Below are positions 13,101-26,400 of a stretch of 64,000 nt of DNA, one piece after another. Within the stretch, counting starts at the first letter, position 1, and each line of letters opens with the position of its first letter. The notes under the pieces were generated by a model. That model saw only the letters and a program-made list of their open reading frames with translations. It ran no database searches and had not been told where the DNA came from. Origin of the DNA: Dromaius novaehollandiae (taxonomy: Eukaryota; Chordata; Aves; Casuariiformes; Dromaiidae); NCBI RefSeq assembly GCF_036370855.1, contig NC_088099.1:19125501-19189500 (forward strand). Reading direction: 5' to 3'. The position numbers were made by a program, and so were the translations under genes.

Positions 13101-15180
13101 CTAACTGTTATACCAGTGTGGCAACATAGAAACACTCTATATCCACGTCCATACTTTGCCCTTGGGAAAATTAAAACAATATGAACTTTCTGAGCAACTA
13201 TTAGTGCTGCCATCTGTGTGATAACCTTGTGTTCGCTTCCCTGGGAAAGAGCTGAGTATATTTCATTCATGTTATATGTAAAATTGTCCTTTTAGCAATG
13301 CAGAGCTATGTCTTATTATCTAACAGTCTTATCTTGCCACATGTCACAGCAGTATGAATGCTTTTACGTAGACCAAATAGCAAACGGTGCTCTGCAGTTC
13401 TCTGAGCCACATGTAGCCGTTGTTATCTAGACAGGTGAGAATTTATAGCCCATGGAAACCAAAGGACTGTTCATGTGGGCAGGTGCTCACCACGATGAGT
13501 AAACTCTGTGCAGTCTAGCCCTAACACTGCCAGCCAGTGTCTGCATCCTTCTTTGAACTCAGGATGTAAAGATGACTTGTGGCAGCCAAAGATCTGGTCC
13601 TACATGCAGAGAGAAGCAAATATTTCTTATTTAAATAGTTGTCACCTATTTCACATGAAAAACAACAGGTTTCAAGAGGTCAGGTCTTCTCGCTGTGAAT
13701 TTAGCTGTATTACCGTGTGAAGATACAAAGGGAACATAGGCAATAAAGTGGTGGAAAGGCACCTGAGTTCCTGTATAGTTTGGGGCAATGTTTTCTGACA
13801 CTTCGTCTCAGATCTGAGGATCTTTCCTGACAACATTTTTAACCAGCAGTGATTTTTGTGGCCTCTTTCCCCACCCCTAAAATCGTTGCAAAATTGCTGC
13901 TACGCTCTGCTTATCACTATATGAAAAATTTGAATCTCAGTTTCCAGCACTGGATGAGTGACACATTAACTCACTGTGCAGCCTTTTGCTCACTTGCTCT
14001 TCTGTTTGTGAACAGGTTTGTATTTCTGTGCATTTGCACTGGGTCGTGTCCTAGGGAGACGTGCCAACCAAGAGTGATAAGGTATTGCAGAAGCTGTATG
14101 TGAAAATCAGTTTCTGGTTAAGAAATGTTTTAGGATTAAATGAAAAATGAAGCACACAGAATATGGGCCACAAAGTCTGTCCTGTTATTTTTGGCAAGCA
14201 CTGAAGGCAGGCAGGAGACCTCTCTCTGTGAGATATAGCAAGTTTATTCTAGCAATTCCTTCTTACAGTGCATGTTCTAGCTCTTTTGAGTTTATACCTC
14301 TCCTTTTGCCTAATATAGGTCACTCCCTACTTAAGGCTGTTCCTTGGAGTAATATTTGTTCATTGCAAATGCAGACATCAGGAATTGTTCTACAGTATCC
14401 TGGGAGGCCCTTTTCCATTTTAAAATTGATGCTAATTACAGTGTACATACTTTAATGTTAACATCAATCAGTTCCAAATTTTTATGCTATGAATGCATTG
14501 CAAAACATCATTTTCCTTGATTCTAATGAGCTCCTCCCTCAGATTGTTTTGTGCAAGTTAGTTAAATAGCTTTGTTTTTACATATATGTGCACATAGAGG
14601 CATATAGTATTCATATATGAAATAGAGGGAAAAAACAGTGGACATTTGGGAACAAGGGACAGGAAAACAGTAATTTTATTAAATAATTTTATGGGGAGTT
14701 TTTTTTTCTTGATAAAGAATCCCCTAATATACACAAATGCCATTTAAAAGACAATAAATATGGAACATAGAAATTTCCTTTTGCGTAGGACCCTGATCTC
14801 CTTTGTTCAGTATCTTTTCTGACAGCCACCAGACAGAAAATTTGGGTGAATAACATCATAGCAAGTAGTTACAGGGCAATCTAAACCCAGTAAAAGCTTT
14901 CTTCCAACCTTCTGGTCTTGGAGCATTCACTTGAAAGATGCAATGTTCAGGTTCAGCTCCTCTAAGAAAGCAGAAGGGATTGAACCTGGTTACGTCAACG
15001 CGGCTTGTCCTCCGTCCTGGATATTGGGACTTCAGAACAAAAGTGAAAATTAAATCTGAAAAGGGGCCTAGCTGTCTAACAGGGACCGTAAATGTCTACA
15101 CAGAAAACATAGATCCTGAAAACATCTGCTCAGCTTCTGTTGGGGTATCTAACATGTCCTGATACCTCGATCTCAGCCAG
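13101..15180. other. Intergenic DNA, no gene seen
   Basis: Mostly AT-rich unique sequence. The 84- and 102-codon open frames at 13849-14103 and 14147-14455 lack splice context and recognisable motifs. Confidence 0.65.
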
Positions 15181-15189
15181 TCAAATTCC

Positions 15190-15500
15190 CTCAAAGCTTA
15201 AGGGTGGGATTCATCTCACCTGCTTTCAGACATCTATAGTGTAGAAGTCTGCAGCTGAACCAGTCAGCAGTTACTGGAAAAAAAGTAGACTCCCTTAGAC
15301 CAATTGGAGACACCTGCCTTCAGACAAGGTGAATGCTCCATTGACTAGACTAGCTAGATCTCCACTGACAAGAAAAGGCACACGAAGTGGCTAACACAGC
15401 TGTAGGCAGCTACAATAAAGAGGTCTATATTTAATCAAATAAATCTCATTGAAAAGTCTGCTTTTTGGGGACATGACCAGAGGTGTCTAAATATTAAATA
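15190..15500. repeat. Possible old interspersed repeat, family unknown
   Basis: The plus strand contains 'gggtgggattcatctcacct', 'gactagactagctagatct', 'gaagtggctaacacagctgt' and 'ggggacatgaccagaggtgt'. Together they resemble a repeat I associate with avian genomes, but I cannot name it or define its ends. An alternative is unique sequence with chance similarity. Confidence 0.3.
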
Positions 15501-18500
15501 GATTGACTCCTAGCCTGCCTGGATTCACAAGCTAATTCATATTTCCTGATGTTATGTACCTGTAAAGCCTGTTCTGCTAGATATTTTTCAGATATAGTTA
15601 TTGAGCAGATGCACATGGTATGTAGCTCTGAGAGTAAGAAGCGTGTCTTCTTTTTAGCGCCATACTGGAAGGTGCCTTTTTTTGTGCTAGTGGGACTGCC
15701 CTTTGCTCAAAGGAGATTTGAACGAGCCTCTTCTAGCCAATATTAAACAGTGGGACATTCTAAGATGTGGCTTTCTGTGTCCCTTTAGCATAGAACAATT
15801 AAATTACAGGGTCAGCTAAAGAGCGTGAACTTGATTGTATAGTCTAGGTGACAGATCATGCACCTGGAAGAGAGGAGAGAGGTCACAAACAATGAATAAT
15901 ACATTTGTCTATAAATTCTTAAGTATGTTATAAATGCTTAAACACTGAATGGAGGGGTAAACAGAAGCCTGATAGCTCCGGTGCCCTGTCAGTGTCCTAT
16001 TCAAAATAATAAAAAAAAGGCATATTCTCCCTGGCCTAAGCAAATATTGAATTATTACAAGCCTTACAGCTTCAAAAGAAAGGATAGAGAACCTGCACAC
16101 CCTCATCTTTCTGACACACAGCTTTCACCTGGGAGATGGAGGGTTCATATTCCCCTCAGGCATAAGATGACACTGAAACCAAATCTTCTAAAACATCCTG
16201 TGCAGGCTGCTGGGAAAAATGACATTGCTACTACTCTAAATGTCCTTATCCATATTTGTGAGACAGCACTGACACGGATGTCTGACTCCAGGATGGGGCT
16301 CAGGCTGTTAAGCCAGACTGAAAGGTGTTACTTTCTGCTGCTTTCATGTAGGAGTTAAAAGTCCTGGAAGAGATGGAACTTATTTCCTCTCCATTTTTCA
16401 CTGATTATTTCAGGCATATCCCCAATCTGAAGGCATATTAACTTTTGTAAGGGACACTAAATGGCTCTGAAAATTATCAAGGGACTTGATCACTTGCAAG
16501 ACTTGATTAGTAACTTGATGTAGAGCAGCAGAGCTGCTCTAAAGGAAACATCCTGAGACCAGGCGAATGCTCTGTGCATTTGACTTAGGTACTAGGAAAG
16601 CATTGGCAAAGTGACAAAGAGATCTTATGGTACACGTTTACTTTAATGAAGAGCAGAGTAGGGGGGCCTATGTATATAAGGAAAAAAATATACTGCAGGA
16701 ACATGGGAAACATATGAGGAAGGACAGCTCTTACCTGCACTGGCAAAAAGGCTCAAGTGTGACAGAGACACCAGTGAAAATAAACTTCAGAGTTCGGTAG
16801 GCGCTTCTGCAAGGGATTAGCAAAGCGAAGGTGGACTTGCCTCTAACATGAAAAGGGATCCTAAATCCAGCACAAAGCAACTGGCCCATTATGTTTTGGC
16901 TGTGACAAAACTGTGAAAGACAGGGGAGCACACTCCTTCATATTACAGCTTGCTCCAGTTGTGCAACATGTTCCATGACTAGACTAGACATGGAACTAGA
17001 CAACATGACTAGACCTCTAGCTTATTTCCCATCAACAAAAAGCTCAGAATTTTCTAACTCGCAGTTCCTAATGGGATTGTGTTTCTGTAGGAAATCACAT
17101 CAAGCAGGTACACTGGCTTCAGTAGGAAAACTAGTTTAAAAAGCTCCTTCCTTTCTTTATCACATCCATGATTAAGTGGTCCAGTACTATTCTGAAATTT
17201 ACTACCTCTAAGCTGTAAAGTTATGGCTGTTTTGAGGCCATGCTATAAATCAGGTCACTGAAATGTTAAAAATAGTCACTGGAGGCTCCAGGGAAGGGTA
17301 CTTCTGAAGCTGATTTTTGTCACCACAGTCAGCATTGCATAAATGCACAATAAATGTCTTAGCTGGGTGCAAGTCCATGAAAGAAACTTGGCAATCCATG
17401 AAAGAACAATCTTGGATCAGGAATGCAGCCTACCTATACCTATACCTTCCAGGCATACAATAAACAACTACTGGCCACAACAGCAAAGAGGAAACGGAGA
17501 AGCTTCCAGAAGGCCTCTTTTTAGCTATTTATAGCACAGCTGATCACATCACATCATTGCCACATTACGTATAGGTTTGTTAACAACTTGTAGTTGTTTC
17601 ACAATTTCATCTTGGTTTGCAGAACTGTTAATGGGAAAAATCCATCTGATCTTCCTTAAAAAATCAGGATGCTCTTTTTTGACAATTCCCAGATGAAATG
17701 TTTCCATTTTATTAAAATAGCTTATTTCAAAATTGCTTTCACTTTATCTAAAATTAAGAAGAGCCAGCAACCTTAAAAAGCCCTTAAATCTAAACAAGGT
17801 GTTTCATTTCATCACAGCTTATCCCTACCCTTCTGCTGATAGACTTTGGCAACTACCTGAAGAAGGAGGGGCTTCAAGAATGTATGAAAAATCCCTCTTG
17901 TATGGAGATCAGTGCTTCTTTCAGAAAACTGCCTTCTTGCAAATCCAGCAATGGTCTTTAATAAGCTGATTTATACTTCTGACCTATGATTGCAGCACCT
18001 TCTAAATAACAGTCTGGCAGAGCAGCCTCCTTGTTGGCAGATCTCACATGCTTCTGTAGGATGAAGGGATGTAGTCACAGTGTCCAGGCCTCTGATTTTG
18101 CAGGCAACTCAGCCAAGCTCCTAGAAACAGGCACTGAAAAGAGGCACTGGGGAACTCTCACTGAAGTTCCTGCCTCTGCAAGCAGATTTGAGGAGTATGA
18201 AAGTCAAAAAAGCTCTATAGTGCTTCAGTGCAGGAATCACCTAATACGAACACAATGGCGAGATGTCATAAAATGCAACCTGCAGTCTCCAGGCATGGAT
18301 CAGAATGGGCTGTCTGATGTGACTCTGTGTTGCTCACCAGCAGCCCGCAACACTCTGCAGCTCAGAGGAGTCTTGGTCTGCTTTAATTTAAACTATTAAT
18401 CTGTGACAGCTCAGTGTTGGAGGGCTCCGAAGGTGACTTAAATCTCAGATGCCTATTGCCTGCCATGCCTAGTGGTTTATGATTATCACTGGCTTTATTA

Positions 18501-20600
18501 GAGGCAGTCATGGACTGGTAACACAAGTCCTTTGCACTGCTGGGGATGCAAAATTCCTGATGTCTCAAAGAGAATCCAGTGGATATGATGGAGGCATGGG
18601 TTATGAAGCTCACTCTACATGAGTGCACCCAGATTTTAATACTGGGTCATCACAAAGACATTGAGAATGGAAACGTTTCAGTTTGGTTAGTTATGTATCA
18701 AGAGGCATTGTGTTCAGAGTACCTTTTCCTTAAATTCCTATTCTCTTTAGTGTCTGTCAAGGGTTATAATACATCAATTGAAAAAATATTACTCCTTTGC
18801 GTCTGTTCTTAAAGAGGATACATCCATTTCAGCAGGCTGAAAGAGTTTCACATCATCAGATGCTCTATCCCTGGATCACCATGTGTGTGTAATTGCTTGG
18901 AATCCCAGGATTTCCCATCTGCTTTCACTAAAGAGGAGCAGTGCTTTTCTGGCTTAGGGAGATTAAAAACAGACCTTGTACTGTCTTGGGTTGTGACCAT
19001 CAGGCATCAGAGGGAGAGGACGCTAAAATTTTGTTTGAAACAAATGAAGTGTAACAGGAGCTTTCTTTAGGAGAGTTGCAGTGTCTCTGTGTATTTAACA
19101 CACAAATGATGCTTCTTGCTTCATTGAAGCCAAAAGCACAATTTCCATAGTATTTCCACTGTTTGAAAGAGTCTCTGAAGGTGAATCCTGAAAACTTGAA
19201 GAGGGTTATATGTTCACTTTCTAGACTGAGGATAAAGACTGAACTTTTCTGGGGACAAGTCTAAAAGCGTGCAGACACAAAGACATTCTGCTAGGGACTT
19301 TCTTCAATTCACTTGTCTAACACTCGCACAGAGCAGTAAGGGGGCTAAGTGCCTGGCCAGGTAGAATTCCTCCTGACACAGGACACGACATTTCACAGAC
19401 ATGCCGAGCCCTCGAGCAATATGAGGAGTGAAAACAAACCACATATAACAAATAACAGTTGCTGCACTCCTGGAAGATGTTCAGAGTCTGCGGCACTGTA
19501 GGAATGCATACAGAACTGTGGATGACTGCAGTTGTGATATGAACTGAAAACTCTTCTGTTTCTTTTTTCCAGACATTACATTTTCTTGCTTTTATGGGTT
19601 TGAACCTACCCTCTGTAATCTAATTCTCCTTGACTTCAGGTAGAGCTTGCAGTGTTCACTCATTCAAAGAGCCAACTGCATTAGGACACAGAAGGTACAT
19701 AGACAAATTACTGAAATTGCTGAGTCTGCAGATTTGTATTTTGGACCAGTCCAGAGTTTCTGTCTGTCTTTGCTTCTGACCAGTCTTCTTCAGTCAAACC
19801 TCAGATACACCTGCTTCAGAGGCATAGCACTACGTTAGCCCAATGGTCTCAGATAACTGAATTGTTCTTTTTGCACTTGCATTTTGTACTTCCTAAATCT
19901 GCCTCTATGTATCTTTCTCTGTAAAATAGTTATGATATTCATGATGTATTAATTCTGTGGGCTTTTGAAGTATTGTGATGAAGAATTTGTTTTTAGCAAA
20001 AAAGATTTTCACTGTTTTGCATGAGCTTTGGAAGAGGCGTTAAAACAAAACGATAATTTAATTAATCATTCATAAGCGAGATAGGTGCAACATAAAAACC
20101 CAATTCTGCTTCCAAAAAAATCAGTGGCAAAGCTTCTTTTGACCCCAGTGGGGTAGAATCTGACTTTAGGTGCTTGATCTTATTCCTTCTAAAGAAGTGG
20201 ATATAAGGAAAGTACAAATAACCACTAGAATAGCTATAGGATGTGCAGGAACTTAGAAATTAGATACTCCTTGTAATTAGGTAAAAAACAACAAGAAAAG
20301 ATTTACATCATGCACCCAACTCAAAATGGAATCAGATTTAATCATATTTTCTTGAATTTTCTCTGAAGTCATGATTTAAATGTCATCACTCAATGGGTTT
20401 TTAAAGATTTAAAAATCTGTATTTAATGCAACACTTTGGCCTCCTCCTGAGAGCATACCTGGCGCAGAGCAGCTATGGAATTTGGCAGAACACCACACAT
20501 AGCAGGGGGTAGGAGCCATCTTCCATGTAATGTTGTTCACCACGTTTATGTTGGGGAGACCCACAGATGTCGTACTGCTCTGTAAACAATAGTACTAATA
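15501..20600. other. Intergenic DNA, no gene seen
   Basis: AT-rich sequence with no supported gene. A perfect 8-bp inverted repeat (GTTCCATG / CATGGAAC, 16970-16996) sits in a local cluster of CTAGAC repeats (about 16975-17015). Open frames at 15981-16358 (125 codons) and 18031-18399 (122 codons) have no recognisable domain. Confidence 0.65.
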
Positions 20601-20689
20601 TTTCTATTTGTCTGTATGCCAAAGTGTAGTATGAGTACCCAAATTTAAGGCTGTCAATACATTTTTATATGCAGTATAGTGCAATAGTG

Positions 20690-20810
20690 TGTGTGTACGT
20701 ATGTGTATATATACACATATATGCATGAAAATAATATATATGAATGAAAACATATGCATGGTACATATATACATGAAAATAATACGTATGAATGAAAACA
20801 TAAAGCCTTC
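20690..20810. repeat. TA/TG-rich microsatellite with a 48-bp tandem duplication
   Basis: A GTGTATATATACAC palindrome is followed by two copies of a 48-bp unit starting ACATATAT at 20715 and 20763. Both contain CATGAAAATAATA and TGAATGAAAACATA, with a few substitutions. A short minus-strand open frame across it repeats MFSFI-IIFM-IC, which reflects the duplication and is not evidence of a protein. Confidence 0.85.
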
Positions 20811-23330
20811 ATTTTATAAACATGTGCTAATTAGTTTTAGGAAATGTTCACAGTCATACTAATCACACTGAACTTGACAGAAGTGTATATCCCCAATGAA
20901 GATTAATACTCTTTTCTGGAGTTAGGCGCCCTCAGCTTCTCTTACTCATAACAAACAGATGCTGTATGAGATATCACACATCCCTTCTGCAGGTGAGGGA
21001 TCTGCCTATTTTCCTGGTTTGTGGAAAGCTCTTGCCCTTAGGTGATTTGAATCCACATATCATGCAGGATTGCCATCACTGATAGCCAGCAGTCTGGCAC
21101 AGCGTCTTTGAATTTGCTCTGCCGTGGTATAGCAAACACTGAGCCAGGAAGAGATCCTGTCAATAAACTGCTGGTCATGTCAAACCTGAAAAAAGGGGAT
21201 CAAACCTCTGAAAGCATAAGCAGTTAGCAGTGCGTATTTCTTGGAACATGGACTAGACTTCAGCTCTTTCCTCACTCAGATCAATGTCCTGATTATTTGG
21301 CTGCAGAGCCAAGCTTCTTCTTGCTGTGTAATTCAATGTAGTATTCCAGGGAAAAAAAGTAGAATGCCATCAAGAGTAAGAGTCTGAAAACATGAAAATA
21401 GTGCAAGGTACTTTCCCATGAGGTGTAGGATTAAATCCATCGAAGCAGAGGAAAGAATGAACTGTCATTGCCCCATCTCTGAGCTTGGAAGCCCAAACAA
21501 GGGGCAGAGCAGCACCTCCTTGAGCATGTGCCGAACACAGGATTTTGGTACACAAACAAAGACAACAGGAGGATGCTATAAGGTGAGATTGTCAGAAGTC
21601 CAGTTTGTAATCCAGAAAGGATTACACTGAGATAAATACCCACTTGCCTAACTCTGCCAGTATTTAAGTCCTTTAGGGCATGCCCAGAAAGCTGCCTAGC
21701 AAACTCTATAGACAGACCATAGCAAGGGCAAGGGTGCTTCAAATTTTCTTGTTTTGTGATGGAGCTGCAGGTGTTGAGGATTTAGTGGTGATTAGATGCA
21801 ATTGTCTTTGATCTGGCTTTCAGTCCAAAATAAGCCTCTCTCTGGCAATGCTGTTGTGGCCAAATCACTGAAGCATTTCTGTTATCACATCTACAAACGA
21901 GGGATTATCTTGCTCTTTGGAGCTACATAGATTTTAAATACTGGTTTTTATTATAACCATTAAGTATACAAATATCACTATCACTTTTTTCACAAAGCTG
22001 AGCCAGGCTGGCTTCCTGAGGGAGAGCACTGGTCCAGCAGTCATTGTGCAGGATTATGCCTACCTAGCCGAGACACAGGGTCTCTGGAGAGTTACCCGAA
22101 TAAGAATAGCTTAATATAGCTTCCAGTAAGCAGGCACAGTTTTTCACATTGCCCTTTCTCCTAACCTTTTCTTATCCTAAAATTTTCTCTATTGGTGCAA
22201 ATTCCTCAGTGCCCCACTGACTCCATCTTGCTGTTGAAGAAGCACAGGAATACAAATAGAAATATCTTTCTTACATGCACAAAAAACAGCTTAAAAAAAG
22301 GAAAAACCTCAGCCCAAAATGTCATTTTCACAATGATGTAATTAAGAAGGATTTACAGTGAAGAGTCTCCTTGGTTTTTATAGGTTTTGGATAGATTTTT
22401 TTAATGAAGTAATTGTTTGAAAAATTTTCCAAAACAAAAACAACCAATTTTTCCCCACCTAATTCTTCCTGTTGGTAGAAATGTATCATCAGCTTTGACA
22501 GAGTGTAAGTGTGTTCGTACTTGCCTTTGCACAGCTACTTGAGCTTTCTGCAGCAGTAGCAGGTAAGATGAGGGTCAGTAACCAGAGATTGGGGTCAGCT
22601 TTCCAGATATCACATTACATGTCTCAATCACTAGCTCTTTCTGGAATGTTTCATCTAACGACATTAAAGTTTAGCTACTTTTTTAAGCAAGGTCACTCAG
22701 TTTCTTCAAATTCAGTCTCCTTCCTGTGGCTTTTTACAGAAAGACCCAAGTCAAATTTGTGCACAGATGTTTCTTAACACATGAGTGGGCTTAGCTTGCT
22801 AGGAGGCAGTTTGAATACTGACAGAAAGCTGAACCAATGCTGAGTGAGTGCTGCAGCCCAGTGCCTTCTCAGTTTAAAGGAGAGGGGACTGAGCCTCAAA
22901 AAGCTACCATATCACAATGCTATTTCTACTATGGGAATTTTATACACAAAGCACAGTAAATTTGTGCAGTTCAGAAAGTGGCATTTCCTGTTGCTGGATG
23001 GGAGGGATCAGCAAGGGTAGGAATTGGATTATGAATACACAGGAATAGAAATGAAACTCTTGCTCGCAGTGTGTGAAACTGTGGGGCAATGAGAACTTTT
23101 CCTGCTGCACTGTGATGTTTGACTTCCCACCTGGGTAAATCATCAGCCTCGGCCCCTGACACCGTTGGAGGAGTCAAAAGGCTGCTTAGGGACCCACTGA
23201 ACAGGGAGCTGCCATGGCTAGCCAGGAGTGAAATACAGAGGCAAAAGCAGAGCTGACATAGCCCTGTGATGCGACTCAGTGGCGATGTGTGTAGCTAACT
23301 CCTGTTTATTTGCACACTAACCCTCCCCAT
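20811..23330. other. Intergenic DNA, no gene seen
   Basis: AT-rich, with overlapping sub-100-codon open frames on both strands near 21400-21740. No repeats or motifs of note. Confidence 0.65.
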
Positions 23331-23334
23331 AATT

Positions 23335-23490
23335 GCTATTTTTCACAAAAGTTCTCTGCTGACAAAGCCGTGAAATACCGTCAGCTGGTGACATCAGAGC
23401 TATGAGATATGGCTCCTTTCCATTGCTGTCCAGATGATTTGTGATTTTCATTACACCAATATGATAATAAAATCAGAGTCCGGAGAAGGA
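23335..23490. promoter_or_regulatory. Candidate conserved non-coding element
   Basis: A compact block with an E-box (CAGCTG in GTCAGCTGGTGACATCA), a CAGATG E-box and ATTA-type cores, free of low-complexity sequence. The look is that of a constrained enhancer; this is a pattern-based guess and conservation has not been measured. Confidence 0.22.
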
Positions 23491-26400
23491 AAATGACAGA
23501 CAAAAGCAGAAGCTTGCCAGTAGTATAGTATAACAAAGTCCCTTCCTCTGTCTGGAAATATAAGCCTTTTATATCAGTAGAAAGCTATTTAGTTCATTCT
23601 CCTTAAATTTATCGGTATGGTGACTTTATATAGGCTTGAGACAGTGATTCAGTAAAGCTGGCCACTGTTTCTTGTGTCTTTTTTTCAAACACTGAAATGG
23701 CTCATAAGGCAGTAAGCCTGGCTTTAGAGGTTAACTTCAGCAATTAGTGGGGGAAAATAGCCAGAAGATGCTGAGTTCTGCAAGATGATTCCTTCATCTG
23801 TTTGTAACTGTACCTTTCCAAGGTGATACTGAAAATTTGAGAAAGTGCTACCAGGGAGTGTGAGCTCTAGCACCTTTCTCTGCATGTGTCAGGAATGATA
23901 CTAGGGAAAAAAAGAGGAAACAAAAGTACAAAATGCTGCATAAATTGGTTTGGTGGAGGAGAAGAAGCTTGACCATGGTTTAAAGCAGAAATAGTAAAAA
24001 CTAAACTTAAAAAAGTACCAACTTTTTTTTTTGCACTGAATTTCTCCTTGACTGAGGAGGTAAAAAGAAGGAAGGAAGGAAGGACTGGAGAAAGGCAGAT
24101 TTTGAATAAAAACTAAAAAATGGCAAGTGAAGCAAACATTTTTATTTAAAAAGAAAGCATTTGCCTACTATAAATACTTTAAAATATTCTGATGAGCACA
24201 CTTTGTAGGAAAGAAGTGATAGGCTTTTTTTGGGCTCCAGGTCTGTTGGAGAGCCAACAGCACAGCTGTGGTAGCTGGCCCAGAGAGCGAACACGGCCGC
24301 TGGAGAGGACAGCTCTGGGGCAGGTAGCACCAGAGAGCCAGGATACTGCTGAGACCATATTCCCTGCCAGCTTGCTGCAATTTATCACCTTTGATTGCAG
24401 GAAAGATATGGGAGCAAGAACCGTAATAGAGGTAAAACTGCAAGCAGGCTCAGATAGCATTTGGGAGGGATGGGTAATTAAAGGAGGTATCTTCAGAGGG
24501 TAAGCATCTGTAATGCTCTATAACCAGGGCTCAGGAGTACCCACAGAGAAGCGTGCCCATGGTTTTATGCTGCACATGACAGAAAAAAGCCTTAGTAGGG
24601 CATGCATATGAGTTACGGACAGTAGAGCCCACAGCTGTCTGCCTCTGTCCTAAACCTCCTGTGGCTCTGTAAGCAGCTAGTAGCAGTTTGTCCCCCCTAC
24701 AAGCAAACCTCAGCAGACGTGGCCCCATGCCTGTGGCACAGAGGATGAGGCATCTGTTGTGCTAGCGCAGCCACCATAGTGTACAGCAGAGGGACTCCGC
24801 TTGCTCCAGCCTTTGGCTCTTCCAGCCTGTTGCTCTTCTTGCTCACTAGCGTTGTGTGTCTGTGCCCAGCCCTTGAAGACTTCAGTCTGTAATACATATA
24901 TCTCCTAATAGATATAATTGTAGATATTACATATATACAACAGATATATGTAATAGATCTCATAAGAAAGCCTGACTTTTCAAACATTGACAAACTGGTA
25001 TTTTTAGCTCCAAATCCATCGCTGGTTTTGGTTGACATGGTATTTTTCACACCGTGATTTCAGTAGCTGCCTGGTAACTTCGAAAGTATGACATTTGTTT
25101 CACCAAGGAAAACCTGTGCTTGCTAGAAGGCATAACTTTTCTGACTGATATCCTGAAAATAGCAACACTGTGGGGGACCATGCCAGTAGAGTGAAGAAAC
25201 ATGTGCCTGAAAATGGCACACGATAAAATCTAGAGTTTTCAGAGATATATTTATCTTATGCTATCTCCCCAAACTGCAACATTATTCAGAAGAACCTCCA
25301 GGATACTCAGAAGCAGTGAGCAAGCTGAAAAAAAGCTGGACAAATTCCTACTGAATTATAAAATCTCCTACTTAGTTTAATCTTTGGAGCATTGCCATTC
25401 TACGGCTTGGCAAAGGAAAGCTGGGGGAAGCATTGATAGGCTTTTGCTGTTAGGTGCAGTATATTACTGATTTCATTTAAACAGTCATTTGTACCTTAAG
25501 GAAAGCAGAGGATGTCTGCCTTCTATTTGTAGAGGAATATTGAATACTATGAATCACCAGACAGAAAATGAGGACTGCTGATCACTCCTAACACAGAAGT
25601 ACTATAGGCCAAATTGCAACCTATAGTGTGCCTGCAGATTTTCCATGGATGCCATAAATGCACAGAATATCTATTCTTATTAGATAATTATGATTAATAA
25701 ATGTCCATCTGACTATACTAATGGCTACATGGTCGCTCAAGTGTTGAGTTTTGCATGTAGATTTTGCTTCTGGCTCTTTACTCAAATAAGGACGAAAGAA
25801 AAAAATACACAGTAGATTTTTGTTGTAAAATAGGCAATGGTTTTGAAAATAAATATTTCTGCAGCATTTATAAATTGTTTCGCTTACAGAGGAGATCACA
25901 CAAACCAGAGTCTACAAACTGTACTACAGAAAATAAAAAACATATGTCTGAGATATACATTCTAGAAGCAGACTAACATGGTAGTTTCCATTTACAATCA
26001 TATATGCAACCAAATCCTTATAATTTTCTTACAACAAGAATTTTCTTACTTCTTACAGAGGTAAACCAATTCATGGCCACCACAGAAAAATCCTTGTCTT
26101 CAATGGGTTTACAGAAGATTATAATGAATGTAAAGCCACCATTTAAAAAAGCCACCATTTAAAAATTGAGCCATATGTTTTTTTAGAACTTTAAATTAGG
26201 AGCTTGTTAAAACTACATTTAATTTTTTTTCATTGCATCTATATGCAGTAAGTCCTTTTGCTTACTAAATATTATTATGACTAAATGCAGCTGTGTTTAT
26301 TTCTCTGTTTAAACTCCAACTCTCACAGTAGCAGCTAGGCTAAGAGCACGTAAAACTCTTTCATTAGGCAAATAATCCTTGTTCTCTCTTAGCTCAGGCT

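Noticed and set aside
12791..13270. 159-codon minus-strand open frame
   Set aside because: It spans a GC-rich patch open in four frames at once and then AT-rich sequence; no domain and no supporting signals.
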